A DNA stretch of 11,868 bases from Clostridiaceae bacterium (GTDB taxonomy: Bacteria; Bacillota; Clostridia; Oscillospirales; Acutalibacteraceae). Each line of letters opens with the position of its first letter. Positions within the stretch are counted from its first letter, which is position 1. This document shows, in pieces, positions 1 to 6,149 of the stretch. The stretch is from NCBI GenBank assembly GCA_904501875.1, contig CAJGCQ010000031.1, positions 1 through 11,868 on the forward strand. The letters run 5' to 3'. A program made the position numbers and the translations under genes. Under the pieces are notes generated by a model. That model saw nothing but the letters and a program-made list of their open reading frames with translations, had not been told where the DNA came from and did no database searches.

Positions 1-43
1 ATATGTATATTTGTTAATAATAAAAGGGAAAGGAACGATCGAA

Positions 44-757
44 ATGAAATATTCAGAATACCATTCTAAATCTAAATTCACAAGCAATGCGGCGTTTTAT
101 ATTGTAATCGCCTGCTGTCTTGTCGCAATAGGCGGTGCTGCTTGGTTCGCCGCAGCGAATATAAGCAAGCGTGATACCTCATCGAAAAAGGAGAGCAGCA
201 GTTCCTCTTCCTACAATAGCAGCGTTTTTGAAATCGGGAGTATGCCCGAAATATCTAACCCTGTGACCACCGAGGAGGCGGGAAAAACCGTTTCGGACGA
301 GCCCTACTCTTCGGGCGAGGAAACCGAAAGCACCCAAAGCACCGATACCTCAGTTGTTTTCAGTATGCCCGTGCAGGGTGAAATAATTAAGGGCTACAGC
401 GAGAAGGTGCTGCAGTATTCCGCAACCTTAGGGGATATGCGCATTCACACAGGACTTGATATCGCCTGTGAGGACGGCACCTCGGTAAGCGCCGCAGGTG
501 ACGGAAAAGTCACTTCGGTTGACGAAAGCTCCACCCTCGGAACTGTTTTGACAATCGAGCACAACGGCGGTATAACCACCAAATATGCCTCCTTAAAGGG
601 AGTAAAGCTAAAGGCGGGAGATTCCGTCTCGGCAGGGGATATAATCGGAACGGTAACCACAGTGCCCGGTGAATGCGCCGACCAAAGCCACCTCCATTTT
701 GAAGCTTATAAAAACGGCCACGCCGCCGACCCGCTTGTTGCGTTGGGGCTTGAATAG
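44..757 (+). CDS. Membrane-anchored M23 metallopeptidase, SpoIIQ-like
   Basis: A 237-residue protein. Residues about 17-39 form one hydrophobic membrane segment after a short basic N-terminus. A Ser/Glu/Thr-rich linker (about 41-104) follows, then a C-terminal LytM/M23 domain (about 105-235). The M23 zinc motifs are present: HTGLD (H135, D139) and SHLHFE (H216, H218), so the site looks complete. Family knowledge: such proteins cleave peptidoglycan cross-links or act as scaffolds. One TM helix plus a single extracytoplasmic LytM domain is the layout of SpoIIQ, the forespore partner of SpoIIIAH. Clostridial SpoIIQ keeps the zinc residues whereas the B. subtilis protein is degenerate. The sporulation assignment is inference from architecture, since no neighbour here is a spo gene. 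I chose ATG 44 because AAAGGGAAAGGA lies just upstream; a TTG at 11 would place that RBS inside the gene. Confidence 0.85.
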   Translation: MKYSEYHSKSKFTSNAAFYIVIACCLVAIGGAAWFAAANISKRDTSSKKESSSSSSYNSSVFEIGSMPEISNPVTTEEAGKTVSDEPYSSGEETESTQSTDTSVVFSMPVQGEIIKGYSEKVLQYSATLGDMRIHTGLDIACEDGTSVSAAGDGKVTSVDESSTLGTVLTIEHNGGITTKYASLKGVKLKAGDSVSAGDIIGTVTTVPGECADQSHLHFEAYKNGHAADPLVALGLE

Positions 758-767
758 TATAACAAAT

Positions 768-790
768 CGGCTCCCTTAAAAAGGGAGCCG
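768..790. terminator. Hairpin between converging genes
   Basis: A perfect 10-bp inverted repeat, CGGCTCCCTT / AAGGGAGCCG, with an AAA loop. It starts 11 nt after the M23 stop and abuts the stop codon of the minus-strand nucleotidyltransferase gene at 791. No strong T-tract follows on the plus strand; on the minus strand the stem is followed by ATTTGTTAT. It probably serves as a shared terminator for both genes, weak by the classical rule. Confidence 0.65.
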
Positions 791-1453
791 TCAGTCTGTC
801 GAAAAAACAATCCACTTTTTTGACCAAAGAAACAGGGCTTCTGACATAACATCAAACTCAACTGCGCTACCGTTCTTTAGTTTCAAAAAGGTATTCACAA
901 TTTTTTGATCTTCTTCAGAAACAACCGAGAGCAATTCTTTTTGGAATTTGATGTGTTTGCCAGTTTGTTTGTAGGCAATGGCTTGAATAACAAAGGATGC
1001 AGATTTGTATAGTCCTCTTAAAATATCGTCGCTTTTTTCGTGAAGCATATTGTGAACGCATCCGTGATAGATATTGCACGCGCCCGTCTTAATAGCTCTG
1101 TTCACAGCGGTTTCGTCCACAAGCGCTAACACCTCATCAAGACTACCCTTGATCGGAGTCGTATCATAGCAAAACTGAAAAAGATCGGACGGCTCCCAAT
1201 GAAGCAGTTCATCCTTGCCCGAAAGAAAACCGCAAATCATTTCTCTGCGTGGCAAGGTGTTCAGCATGGCACCATAAGCGTGTATATCGTCGGCAGATAA
1301 TTCGTCCAGAATGACAACAACATCAATATCGCTGGTGGCGGTTGCTTCACCGCGCCCATAACTGCCCTGCAACCCAACAAACCACACACGGTTCGCAAAA
1401 GCCGTATTTAATTTTTGCGAAAAATTGGACATCCAAGCGGAAATATCTATCAT
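791..1453 (-). CDS. Nucleotidyltransferase domain protein (MNT fold) with C-terminal helical domain
   Basis: A 220-residue soluble protein. Residues 29-44 carry the pol-beta-type nucleotidyltransferase signature: GSYGRG at 30-35 followed by SDID at 41-44, with D42 and D44 as the expected metal-binding pair. The third acidic residue is not obvious; D90 and D97 are candidates. Residues about 105-215 look all-helical and resemble the helical domain that follows the catalytic domain in aminoglycoside nucleotidyltransferases. Members of this superfamily transfer NMP to small molecules, proteins or RNA; the substrate here cannot be read from the sequence, and resistance should not be assumed. The ATG at 1453 has a good RBS (AGAGGTG at 1461-1467) that lies directly next to the stop of the upstream SDR remnant, so the two were probably one operon. 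Confidence 0.8.
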   Translation of the reverse strand: MIDISAWMSNFSQKLNTAFANRVWFVGLQGSYGRGEATATSDIDVVVILDELSADDIHAYGAMLNTLPRREMICGFLSGKDELLHWEPSDLFQFCYDTTPIKGSLDEVLALVDETAVNRAIKTGACNIYHGCVHNMLHEKSDDILRGLYKSASFVIQAIAYKQTGKHIKFQKELLSVVSEEDQKIVNTFLKLKNGSAVEFDVMSEALFLWSKKWIVFSTD

Positions 1454-1466
1454 CTTAAATCACCTC

Positions 1467-1766
1467 TTATAATGCGTGGCCGCCCGATACTTTGATCACT
1501 TGTCCCGTCAGCATTTTCACTTGTTCGCTCGCAAGGGACAAAATGGTTTCGGCAATATCTTTCGGCTAAATGAGTTTGTCCATGGGGATCAACGGGAGGA
1601 CTTGTTTTCCCAACGCTTCGTCAAAGGCTCTGTCGATTTTCTTATAGACCAGCACCGCCTTGGCACCTTCCCGTGCAAACTCAAGTGCCGTTGTTGCGCC
1701 AATTCCTTGGGGATTGTTCGCCCCGGTGATGAGCGCCACTTTATCTTGTAATCCGTAATCAACCAT
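1467..1766 (-). pseudogene. Short-chain dehydrogenase/reductase remnant (internal deletion plus in-frame TAG)
   Basis: One reading frame from ATG 1766 to TAA at 1467-1469 contains both ends of an SDR. The N-terminus has the Rossmann glycine motif in KVALITGANNPQGIGATTAL and the segment ending in YKK. The C-terminus has PKDIAETILSLASEQ followed by LTGQVIKVSGGHAL, a typical SDR end. Between them only about 20 residues remain where an SDR of about 250 residues has some 150, so the NAG motif and the Ser-Tyr-Lys catalytic residues are lost. An in-frame TAG at 1566-1568 further cuts the frame, possibly a CAG-to-TAG change (inference). The remnant therefore cannot be an active oxidoreductase. It sits directly upstream of the nucleotidyltransferase gene, whose RBS overlaps the region just after this stop. 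Confidence 0.85.
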
Positions 1767-1804
1767 TGCCGTTGCCTCTACACATTTGGAAATTTTATGA
1801 GGAT

Positions 1805-1833
1805 ATTATATCATATCTTGTGGCATAGATAAA
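1805..1833 (-). promoter_or_regulatory. Candidate promoter for the SDR remnant and nucleotidyltransferase gene
   Basis: On the minus strand a perfect TATAAT (1805-1810) is preceded by TG one base upstream, which makes an extended -10, and by a weak -35 TTTATC (1828-1833) at 17 bp. It lies about 40 nt upstream of the ATG at 1766. It would keep the nucleotidyltransferase gene expressed even though the first gene is broken. Confidence 0.55.
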
Positions 1834-1840
1834 GACCCTA

Positions 1841-1872
1841 AAAACAAAAATACCCACTCAATTTGAGCGGGC
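1841..1872 (-). terminator. Intrinsic terminator of the tRNA-Ala unit
   Basis: Read on the minus strand, GCCCGCTCA (1872-1864), loop AAT, and TGAGTGGGT (1860-1852) form a continuous 9-bp stem with two G-U pairs. It is followed by ATTTTTGTTTTT (1851-1840). It starts 25 nt after the tRNA CCA end and lies just before the next promoter. Confidence 0.8.
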
Positions 1873-1880
1873 AAAAAAAT

Positions 1881-1995
<115 letters not shown>

Positions 1996-2030
1996 TATTT
2001 ATGAAATTATGAAGTGGGGTTCAACTCCCC

Positions 2031-2061
2031 GTGCTTTGCGCTCCCAGCTAAGCTATACCCC
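2031..2061 (-). other. tRNA-Ala 5'-half look-alike in the tRNA leader
   Basis: On the minus strand, 2061-2041 reads GGGGTATAGCTTAGCTGGGAG, nearly identical to the acceptor and D-arm of the intact tRNA-Ala next door. The sequence that follows (CGCAAAGCAC, then a GGGG...CCCC hairpin at 2016-2030) is not an anticodon arm or a proper T-arm. It is therefore not a working tRNA. It looks like what remains of a second tRNA-Ala copy, or a tRNA-like leader element. Confidence 0.55.
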
Positions 2062-2067
2062 ATACAT

Positions 2068-2102
2068 AAAGTGAAAAGTAAGAAGTAATAGCGAAGAAGT
2101 AA
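2068..2102. repeat. Tandem heptamer repeat (five units)
   Basis: Five consecutive 7-bp units: AAAGTGA, AAAGTAA, GAAGTAA, TAGCGAA, GAAGTAA. Four share the core RAAGTRA and the fourth is degenerate. The array lies in the noncoding leader of the tRNA unit. Two further arrays with the same 7-bp period are found at 6707 and 9494. Confidence 0.7.
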
Positions 2103-2151
2103 GCCGAGTGCTTTATGCTCTCGGTCAAGCCTTTCCCTCGGAACAAGAATT

Positions 2152-2180
2152 ATATTACCATATAAAAAGCAAAAATGCAA
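2152..2180 (-). promoter_or_regulatory. Candidate promoter of the tRNA-Ala unit
   Basis: On the minus strand, TTGCAT (2175-2180) lies 17 bp before TAATAT (2152-2157). A perfect TATAAT overlaps three bases further on (2149-2154). Transcription from here would give a leader of about 170 nt before the tRNA. Confidence 0.5.
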
Positions 2181-2190
2181 CATTTTTTTG

Positions 2191-2240
2191 AAAAAAATTT
2201 GAGTGGGAGCGGAACCGCATTTTTTAGCGTATCCGCTCCC
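2191..2240 (-). terminator. Intrinsic terminator of the lepA-M15 peptidase unit
   Basis: On the minus strand GGGAGCGGA (2240-2232) pairs with TCCGCTCCC (2213-2205). An inner CGC/GCG pairing and an A-rich loop complete the hairpin. A run of seven T (2197-2191) follows a few bases after the stem. It begins 8 nt after the M15 peptidase stop. Confidence 0.8.
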
Positions 2241-2247
2241 GCTTTAT

Positions 2248-3075
2248 TTACTGCTTATTAAGGTATTCCACATATTCCTCAAGGCTCATATTAAGCCTGT
2301 TTATTTCCTTTGCGGAGTTGATGCCCACAAAGCGGTAATGCCACGATTCGTGAATTACCCCTGTAATTTCCTGCTTCTCGCCGCTGTACCGCATAATAAA
2401 GCCGTAATCTGCGGCGTGCTGTTGCATCCAAGCGTACATCTCTGTAGTTTCAAACCTATCGTCCGCCATATTAAAATCGGCGGCAAGCCCAGTGTGGTGC
2501 TCGCTTGTTCCAGGCCTTGCAACTACCGTTGCCGCCGCCTGCTCCGCCTTTTCAGGGGCAACGCCCTTTGCAATTTGGCGGTCTATCTGCCTTTTGAATA
2601 ACATATTCTGCGTGGCATATGAGCGGTAGGGTGACCATACATACAATTTTACACCATCCGCCCACGCCGCATCAATCATCGCCTTCATATAGGGCCAAAC
2701 ATCTTTATCAATCTGTTTTAGCGACCCGTTAATATACTCGTCGGGAATAGTGGTTAAATTGCCCTCATAATCGTAATCCTCGGGCAATGGATTTTCACCG
2801 TTTACAAGCAAAAGATTGCTGTAATTAGCGTCAAGACCGTTTGGTCCCGTTTCGGGGTAGCTCGGTACAGAGGGTTCCGCTGAAGAGACCTCCGATAGAA
2901 CCTCGCTTTGCACACTGCCTGTTATATCGGACGAGATATTTTCCTTTTCGCCGCCCGATACTATCGCCTTTACTGCGAAGGCAATAAGCAGAATGACAGC
3001 CGCCAATATTACAGCGCAAATCGAAATAAAAATCCTGCGCCTTACTATTGCCTTGTGCCTTTGTGATTTAGTCAT
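2248..3075 (-). CDS. Membrane-anchored D,D-carboxypeptidase, VanY-like (peptidase M15)
   Basis: A 275-residue protein with a basic N-terminus and one membrane segment at about 14-37, then a linker (about 40-85) rich in Ser, Glu and Pro and an extracytoplasmic M15B domain. The zinc motif HxxGxAxD is present in SEHHTGLAAD (H193, D200). ESWHYR holds the catalytic E243 and the third ligand H246; the SPYRSY segment at 148-153 is also typical. Family enzymes remove the terminal D-Ala from peptidoglycan stem peptides and so limit cross-linking. No van genes are nearby, so a housekeeping wall-trimming role is more likely than vancomycin resistance (inference). The gene starts 14 nt after the lepA stop, behind the RBS AAGGGGAAAAGG, and is probably transcribed with lepA. 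Confidence 0.9.
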   Translation of the reverse strand: MTKSQRHKAIVRRRIFISICAVILAAVILLIAFAVKAIVSGGEKENISSDITGSVQSEVLSEVSSAEPSVPSYPETGPNGLDANYSNLLLVNGENPLPEDYDYEGNLTTIPDEYINGSLKQIDKDVWPYMKAMIDAAWADGVKLYVWSPYRSYATQNMLFKRQIDRQIAKGVAPEKAEQAAATVVARPGTSEHHTGLAADFNMADDRFETTEMYAWMQQHAADYGFIMRYSGEKQEITGVIHESWHYRFVGINSAKEINRLNMSLEEYVEYLNKQ

Positions 3076-3089
3076 ACCTTTTCCCCTTG

Positions 3090-4895
3090 CTATTCGTCTA
3101 ATTTAAGCACCGCCATAAACGCCTCCTGCGGCACCTCAACCGAGCCTAAGCGGCGCATACGCTTTTTGCCCTCTTTTTGCTTTTCAAGCAGCTTTTTCTT
3201 TCTCGTTATATCGCCGCCGTAGCACTTTGCAAGCACATCCTTGCGAAGTGCCTTTACGGTCTCTCGGGCGATGATTTTACCCGAGATCGCAACCTGTATA
3301 GGCACCTCAAAAAGCTGTCTCGGAATAAATTCCTTAAGCTTTTCGGCAATTTTGCGTGCCCTTGTATAGGCGTTGTCGGAATGGACTATAAAGGAAAGTG
3401 CGTCCACAACATCCCCCGCCAGCATTACATCAAGCTTTACAAGCTTTGAGCTCTCATAGCCCTTTGTCTCATAATCGTAGCTGGCGTAGCCCTTTGTGCG
3501 GGACTTCAGCGCATCAAAAAAGTCATAGACAATCTCACCCATGGGCATTACATAGTGAATGTCCACACGGTCGCCCATATACTTCATATCGGTATAAACC
3601 CCTCGGCGCTCCTCGCAAAGCTGCATAATCGCCCCCACATATTCGCTGGGGCTGTAGATATGCACATCGGCAACAGGCTCCAACGCCTCGGCTATAACTG
3701 CGGGGTCGGGGTAGTTTGTGGGGTTGTCCACCGTCACGGTCTCGCCGCTTGTAAGGGTGAATTTATATTCTACGCTGGGCGCAGTGGTGACAAGGTCTAA
3801 ATTGTACTCCCGCTCTAAGCGCTCCTGAATAATCTCCATATGAAGAAGCCCCAAAAATCCGCAGCGAAAGCCAAAGCCTAATGCAGTTGAGCTTTCAGGT
3901 TCAAAAAGCAGCGACGCATCGTTAAGGCTAAGCTTTTCAAGTGCATCTCTAAGGTCGGGGTATTTTGCGCCGTCGGCGGGGTATATTCCGCAAAAAACCA
4001 CAGGGTTTACCTTGCGGTAGCCCTCAAGTGGCTCCTTTGCGAGGTTGCTCGTCAAGGTTATGGTGTCCCCCACCCGTGCCTCGTTTACGGTTTTGATTGA
4101 AGCGGTGAGATAACCTACCTCCCCCGCCTCAAGCACATCGCAGGGCTCCATAGAGGTGGCCCGCTTTCTGCCTATCTCAACTGTATCGAAATCAGCCCCT
4201 GTGGCCATCATACGGATTCTGTCCCCTGTTTTAAGCCTTCCGCTCATAACACGGAAATATACCACGACCCCCTTGTACGGGTCATAATAGGAATCAAAAA
4301 CAAGGGCAGTAAGCGGAGCGTTTTTATCCCCCTTTGGGGCGGGAATATCGGTAACAATGCGCTCTAAAACCTCTTCTACATTAAGCCCTGTTTTTGCCGA
4401 AATCATAGGAGCGGTGTCGGCGGGTATTCCTATAACATCCTCAATCTCCGCCTTTACACGACCGGGCTCGGCAGAGGGTAGGTCGATTTTGTTTATAACC
4501 GGCAGAATTTCAAGTCCGTGGTCAACCGCCAGATAGGTGTTAGCAAGGGTTTGAGCCTCGATTCCCTGCGATGCGTCCACCACAAGCACCGCTCCCTCAC
4601 AAGCCGCAAGGGAACGGGAAACCTCGTAATTAAAGTCAACATGACCGGGGGTGTCGATTAAATTAAGCTCATATTCCTCGCCGTTCTTTGCCTTATAATA
4701 AAGGGTTACGGCGTGGGCCTTAATGGTGATTCCCCGCTCACGCTCTAAGTCCATACTGTCTAAAAGCTGTTCTTCCATATCCCGCTGGGCGACAGACCTT
4801 GTAAGCTCCAAAAGCCTGTCCGCAAGGGTGGACTTGCCATGGTCAATATGGGCAACAATGCAGAAATTTCTTATATTTTCAAGTGGAAAGGACAA
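3090..4895 (-). CDS. lepA: Elongation factor 4 (LepA), ribosomal back-translocase GTPase
   Basis: 601 residues, the usual family length. GTPase motifs: G1 AHIDHGKST at 15-23, G2 RGITIK at 54-59, G3 DTPGH at 81-85, G4 NKID at 135-138, G5 SAKTG at 166-170. EF-G-like domains follow, then the LepA-specific C-terminal domain ending in a Lys/Arg-rich segment (RKKKLLEKQKEGKKRMRRLG) and the near-terminal VPQEAF. The protein binds ribosomes and affects translocation and 30S assembly or initiation. The start is TTG 4895: AAAGGAGA lies 7 nt upstream at 4903-4910, and the N-terminus MSFPLENIRNFCIVAHIDHG matches the family. A consensus promoter lies about 90 nt upstream. The gene is divergent from pyrH and followed by the M15 peptidase gene. 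Confidence 0.98.
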   Translation of the reverse strand: MSFPLENIRNFCIVAHIDHGKSTLADRLLELTRSVAQRDMEEQLLDSMDLERERGITIKAHAVTLYYKAKNGEEYELNLIDTPGHVDFNYEVSRSLAACEGAVLVVDASQGIEAQTLANTYLAVDHGLEILPVINKIDLPSAEPGRVKAEIEDVIGIPADTAPMISAKTGLNVEEVLERIVTDIPAPKGDKNAPLTALVFDSYYDPYKGVVVYFRVMSGRLKTGDRIRMMATGADFDTVEIGRKRATSMEPCDVLEAGEVGYLTASIKTVNEARVGDTITLTSNLAKEPLEGYRKVNPVVFCGIYPADGAKYPDLRDALEKLSLNDASLLFEPESSTALGFGFRCGFLGLLHMEIIQERLEREYNLDLVTTAPSVEYKFTLTSGETVTVDNPTNYPDPAVIAEALEPVADVHIYSPSEYVGAIMQLCEERRGVYTDMKYMGDRVDIHYVMPMGEIVYDFFDALKSRTKGYASYDYETKGYESSKLVKLDVMLAGDVVDALSFIVHSDNAYTRARKIAEKLKEFIPRQLFEVPIQVAISGKIIARETVKALRKDVLAKCYGGDITRKKKLLEKQKEGKKRMRRLGSVEVPQEAFMAVLKLDE

Positions 4896-4981
4896 ATCTT
4901 TCTCTCCTTTAAAACTTAAGCCGACAAATCCGAACCCGATTTTAAAGGATGGATTTTCGCCTTTGCTTAATATTTTATCTT

Positions 4982-5010
4982 ATTATATTATAACTGCTCT
5001 CCTTTTTCAA
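4982..5010 (-). promoter_or_regulatory. Promoter of lepA
   Basis: On the minus strand TTGAAA (5005-5010), a 17-bp spacer and TATAAT (4982-4987) give a near-consensus sigma-A promoter. The expected start of transcription near 4975 gives a leader of about 80 nt. The -35 element overlaps the stop codon of the small ORF 5007-5141. Confidence 0.75.
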
Positions 5011-5141
5011 TAACTATTTTTCTTTGAAGCATTGATTTTACTGTGTATCTCCTGGATTTTATTGTCAAGTCGGATAATCTTATCAGCGCAGGTCTTAAGC
5101 TCGGCGAAGGGGCGGGTATGTTCAATAATTTCGCCTTTCAT
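5007..5141 (-). CDS. Possible 44-residue coiled-coil microprotein upstream of lepA
   Basis: A small minus-strand ORF, ATG 5141 to TGA 5007-5009, that I do not recognise. It has a good RBS (AAGGGAG, about 8 nt before the ATG). Residues 15-36 show hydrophobic residues at L15, C18, I22, L25, I29, I32 and I36, an unbroken 3-4-3-4 pattern. With Glu/Lys/Asp/Arg between them this reads as a short amphipathic coiled coil. The C-terminus is Lys/Asn/Ser-rich (ASKKNSY). There is no signal peptide or membrane segment. Its start overlaps the stop of a 14-codon ORF (ATGA), which suggests translational coupling or one gene split by a frameshift. Such a short frame can arise by chance; function unknown. Confidence 0.45.
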   Translation of the reverse strand: MKGEIIEHTRPFAELKTCADKIIRLDNKIQEIHSKINASKKNSY

Positions 5142-5182
5142 TTAATAAGCTCCCTTGCCGTTATATCGATATTTCCCACCAT
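5138..5182 (-). CDS. Possible 14-codon leader ORF coupled to the microprotein
   Basis: The frame MVGNIDITARELIK starts at ATG 5182 behind GGAGTG (spacing about 6). It ends in a TGA that overlaps the next ATG as ATGA. The frame remains open upstream of the ATG but without a better start. It could be a leader peptide, the N-terminal part of a frameshifted gene with 5007-5141, or chance. Confidence 0.25.
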   Translation of the reverse strand: MVGNIDITARELIK

Positions 5183-5261
5183 ATTTTTCACTCCGTTTAG
5201 ATATAAGTTATCAAGCACACATATAAACACATTACCACAAATTTCCCCAATCTTTTTAAAA

Positions 5262-5290
5262 ATTATAATATCCTTTCTTTTCTTTTTAAA
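5262..5290 (-). promoter_or_regulatory. Weak promoter candidate for the small minus-strand ORFs
   Basis: On the minus strand a perfect TATAAT (5262-5267) lies 17 bp after TTTAAA (5285-5290), which matches the -35 consensus at four of six positions. It would start transcription about 70 nt before the ATG at 5182 and stands close to, and divergent from, the pyrH promoter. The region is very A/T-rich, so a chance match is possible. Confidence 0.3.
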
Positions 5291-5307
5291 AAAGGCGGTA
5301 TTTTGAA

Positions 5308-5336
5308 TTGACTTTAAGGACTGTATATTGTAAAAT
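5308..5336 (+). promoter_or_regulatory. Promoter of the pyrH operon
   Basis: TTGACT (5308-5313), a 17-bp spacer and TAAAAT (5331-5336) form a strong sigma-A promoter. The expected start near 5343 gives a leader of about 85 nt. It is the only good plus-strand promoter I see before the long operon. Confidence 0.75.
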
Positions 5337-5370
5337 ATGTATGATAATATTTAAGCTGTAGCCTGACAAG

Positions 5371-5403
5371 TTTCGGACCCTGTCACGGGGTCAAATCTCG
5401 AAA
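5371..5403 (+). promoter_or_regulatory. Structured leader hairpin upstream of pyrH
   Basis: GACCCTG (5376-5382) and CGGGGTC (5386-5392) form a 7-bp stem with one G-U pair around a TCA loop. The flanks TTTCG (5371-5375) and CGAAA (5399-5403) can pair outside it, leaving six bases unpaired on the 3' side. No T-tract follows, so this is not a terminator. I match it to no known riboswitch class. It ends about 15 nt before the pyrH RBS (GGAG 5418-5421) and could influence translation. Confidence 0.5.
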
Positions 5404-5428
5404 GCCTGCGGCGGATTGGAGAAAGCAG

Positions 5429-6133
5429 ATGAAAGCTGTTTATAAACGTATACTACTTAAACTCAGCGGTGAGGTTCTTGCAGGAGAAAAGGGCACCGGC
5501 ATTGATTTTGACAAGGTTTTAGAGGTTTGCGAAAGCGTTAAGGAGTGCTGCCAATTAGGCATTGAAGTAGCCATTGTAGTGGGCGGCGGCAACTTCTGGC
5601 GAGGCCGTTCAAGCGGTAAAATGGACCGCACAAGAGCCGACCATATGGGAATGTTAGCCACAACCATTAACTCCTTAGCCCTTGCGGACGCACTGGAGCA
5701 GTTAGGCGTTACAGCCCGTGTTCAGACCGCTATTGAAATGCGGCAGATTGCTGAGCCTTATATAAGAAATAGGGCGGTTCGCCATTTAGAGAAGAACAGA
5801 GTAGTAATCTTCGGCTGCGGAACGGGCAACCCCTTCTTCTCAACCGATACCGCTGCGGCTCTGCGTGCGGCAGAAATCGGCGCAGATGTTATATTCAAGG
5901 CAACCAATGTTGACGGCGTTTATGACAGCGACCCGAAAACCAATCCGAATGCTAAGAAGTTCGACACACTTTCCCATCTCGATGTGCTCCAAAAAGGACT
6001 GCATGTTATGGACAGTACCGCCGCATCCCTTTGTATGGATAACGGGATTGAAATTCTTGTATTCAATCTTAATAACCCCCGCAATATTGTTGAGGCGGCA
6101 ACGGGCGCACAGATAGGTACAATAGTAAAGTAA
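5429..6133 (+). CDS. pyrH: UMP kinase (uridylate kinase)
   Basis: 234 residues, normal for bacterial PyrH of the amino acid kinase fold. It phosphorylates UMP to UDP in pyrimidine nucleotide synthesis and forms hexamers in the family. Visible motifs: KLSGE at 11-15, the glycine-rich VVGGGNFWRG at 50-59, D71 in the segment TRADHMGML, GTGNPFFSTD at 131-140 (UMP binding), and ATNVDGVYDSDP at 158-169 (ATP side). The ATG at 5429 follows GGAG with 7 nt spacing. It is the first gene of the operon, with its own promoter and structured leader; frr follows after 16 nt. The rpsB-tsf pair that usually precedes pyrH is not here. Confidence 0.98.
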   Translation: MKAVYKRILLKLSGEVLAGEKGTGIDFDKVLEVCESVKECCQLGIEVAIVVGGGNFWRGRSSGKMDRTRADHMGMLATTINSLALADALEQLGVTARVQTAIEMRQIAEPYIRNRAVRHLEKNRVVIFGCGTGNPFFSTDTAAALRAAEIGADVIFKATNVDGVYDSDPKTNPNAKKFDTLSHLDVLQKGLHVMDSTAASLCMDNGIEILVFNLNNPRNIVEAATGAQIGTIVK

Positions 6134-6149
6134 TTAAGGAGAGATTTTT

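Noticed and set aside
791..1453. Toxin-antitoxin (MNT-HEPN) or aminoglycoside-resistance interpretation of the nucleotidyltransferase protein
   Set aside because: It is one protein with the helical part fused and no separate HEPN partner. Motif evidence supports only the fold, not a drug substrate.
1476..1751. Plus-strand open frame of 91 codons
   Set aside because: It is the antisense shadow of the SDR remnant, whose minus-strand frame has clear family motifs.
2016..2030. Plus-strand T-arm-like sequence GGGGTTCAACTCCCC as part of a second tRNA
   Set aside because: No acceptor, anticodon or D-arm fits on the plus strand; it is a simple hairpin next to the tRNA-half look-alike.
2203..2601. 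Plus-strand open frame of 132 codons
   Set aside because: Antisense to the M15 peptidase gene, starts inside its terminator, no RBS and no recognisable domain.
5043..5306. Plus-strand open frame of 87 codons in the lepA-pyrH spacer
   Set aside because: No RBS, low-complexity Phe/Ile/Leu-rich content from A/T-rich DNA, and it runs antisense to the more convincing small coiled-coil ORF.
5371..5428. Known riboswitch upstream of pyrH
   Set aside because: I could not match the leader to the conserved core of any class I know; only a local hairpin is supported.
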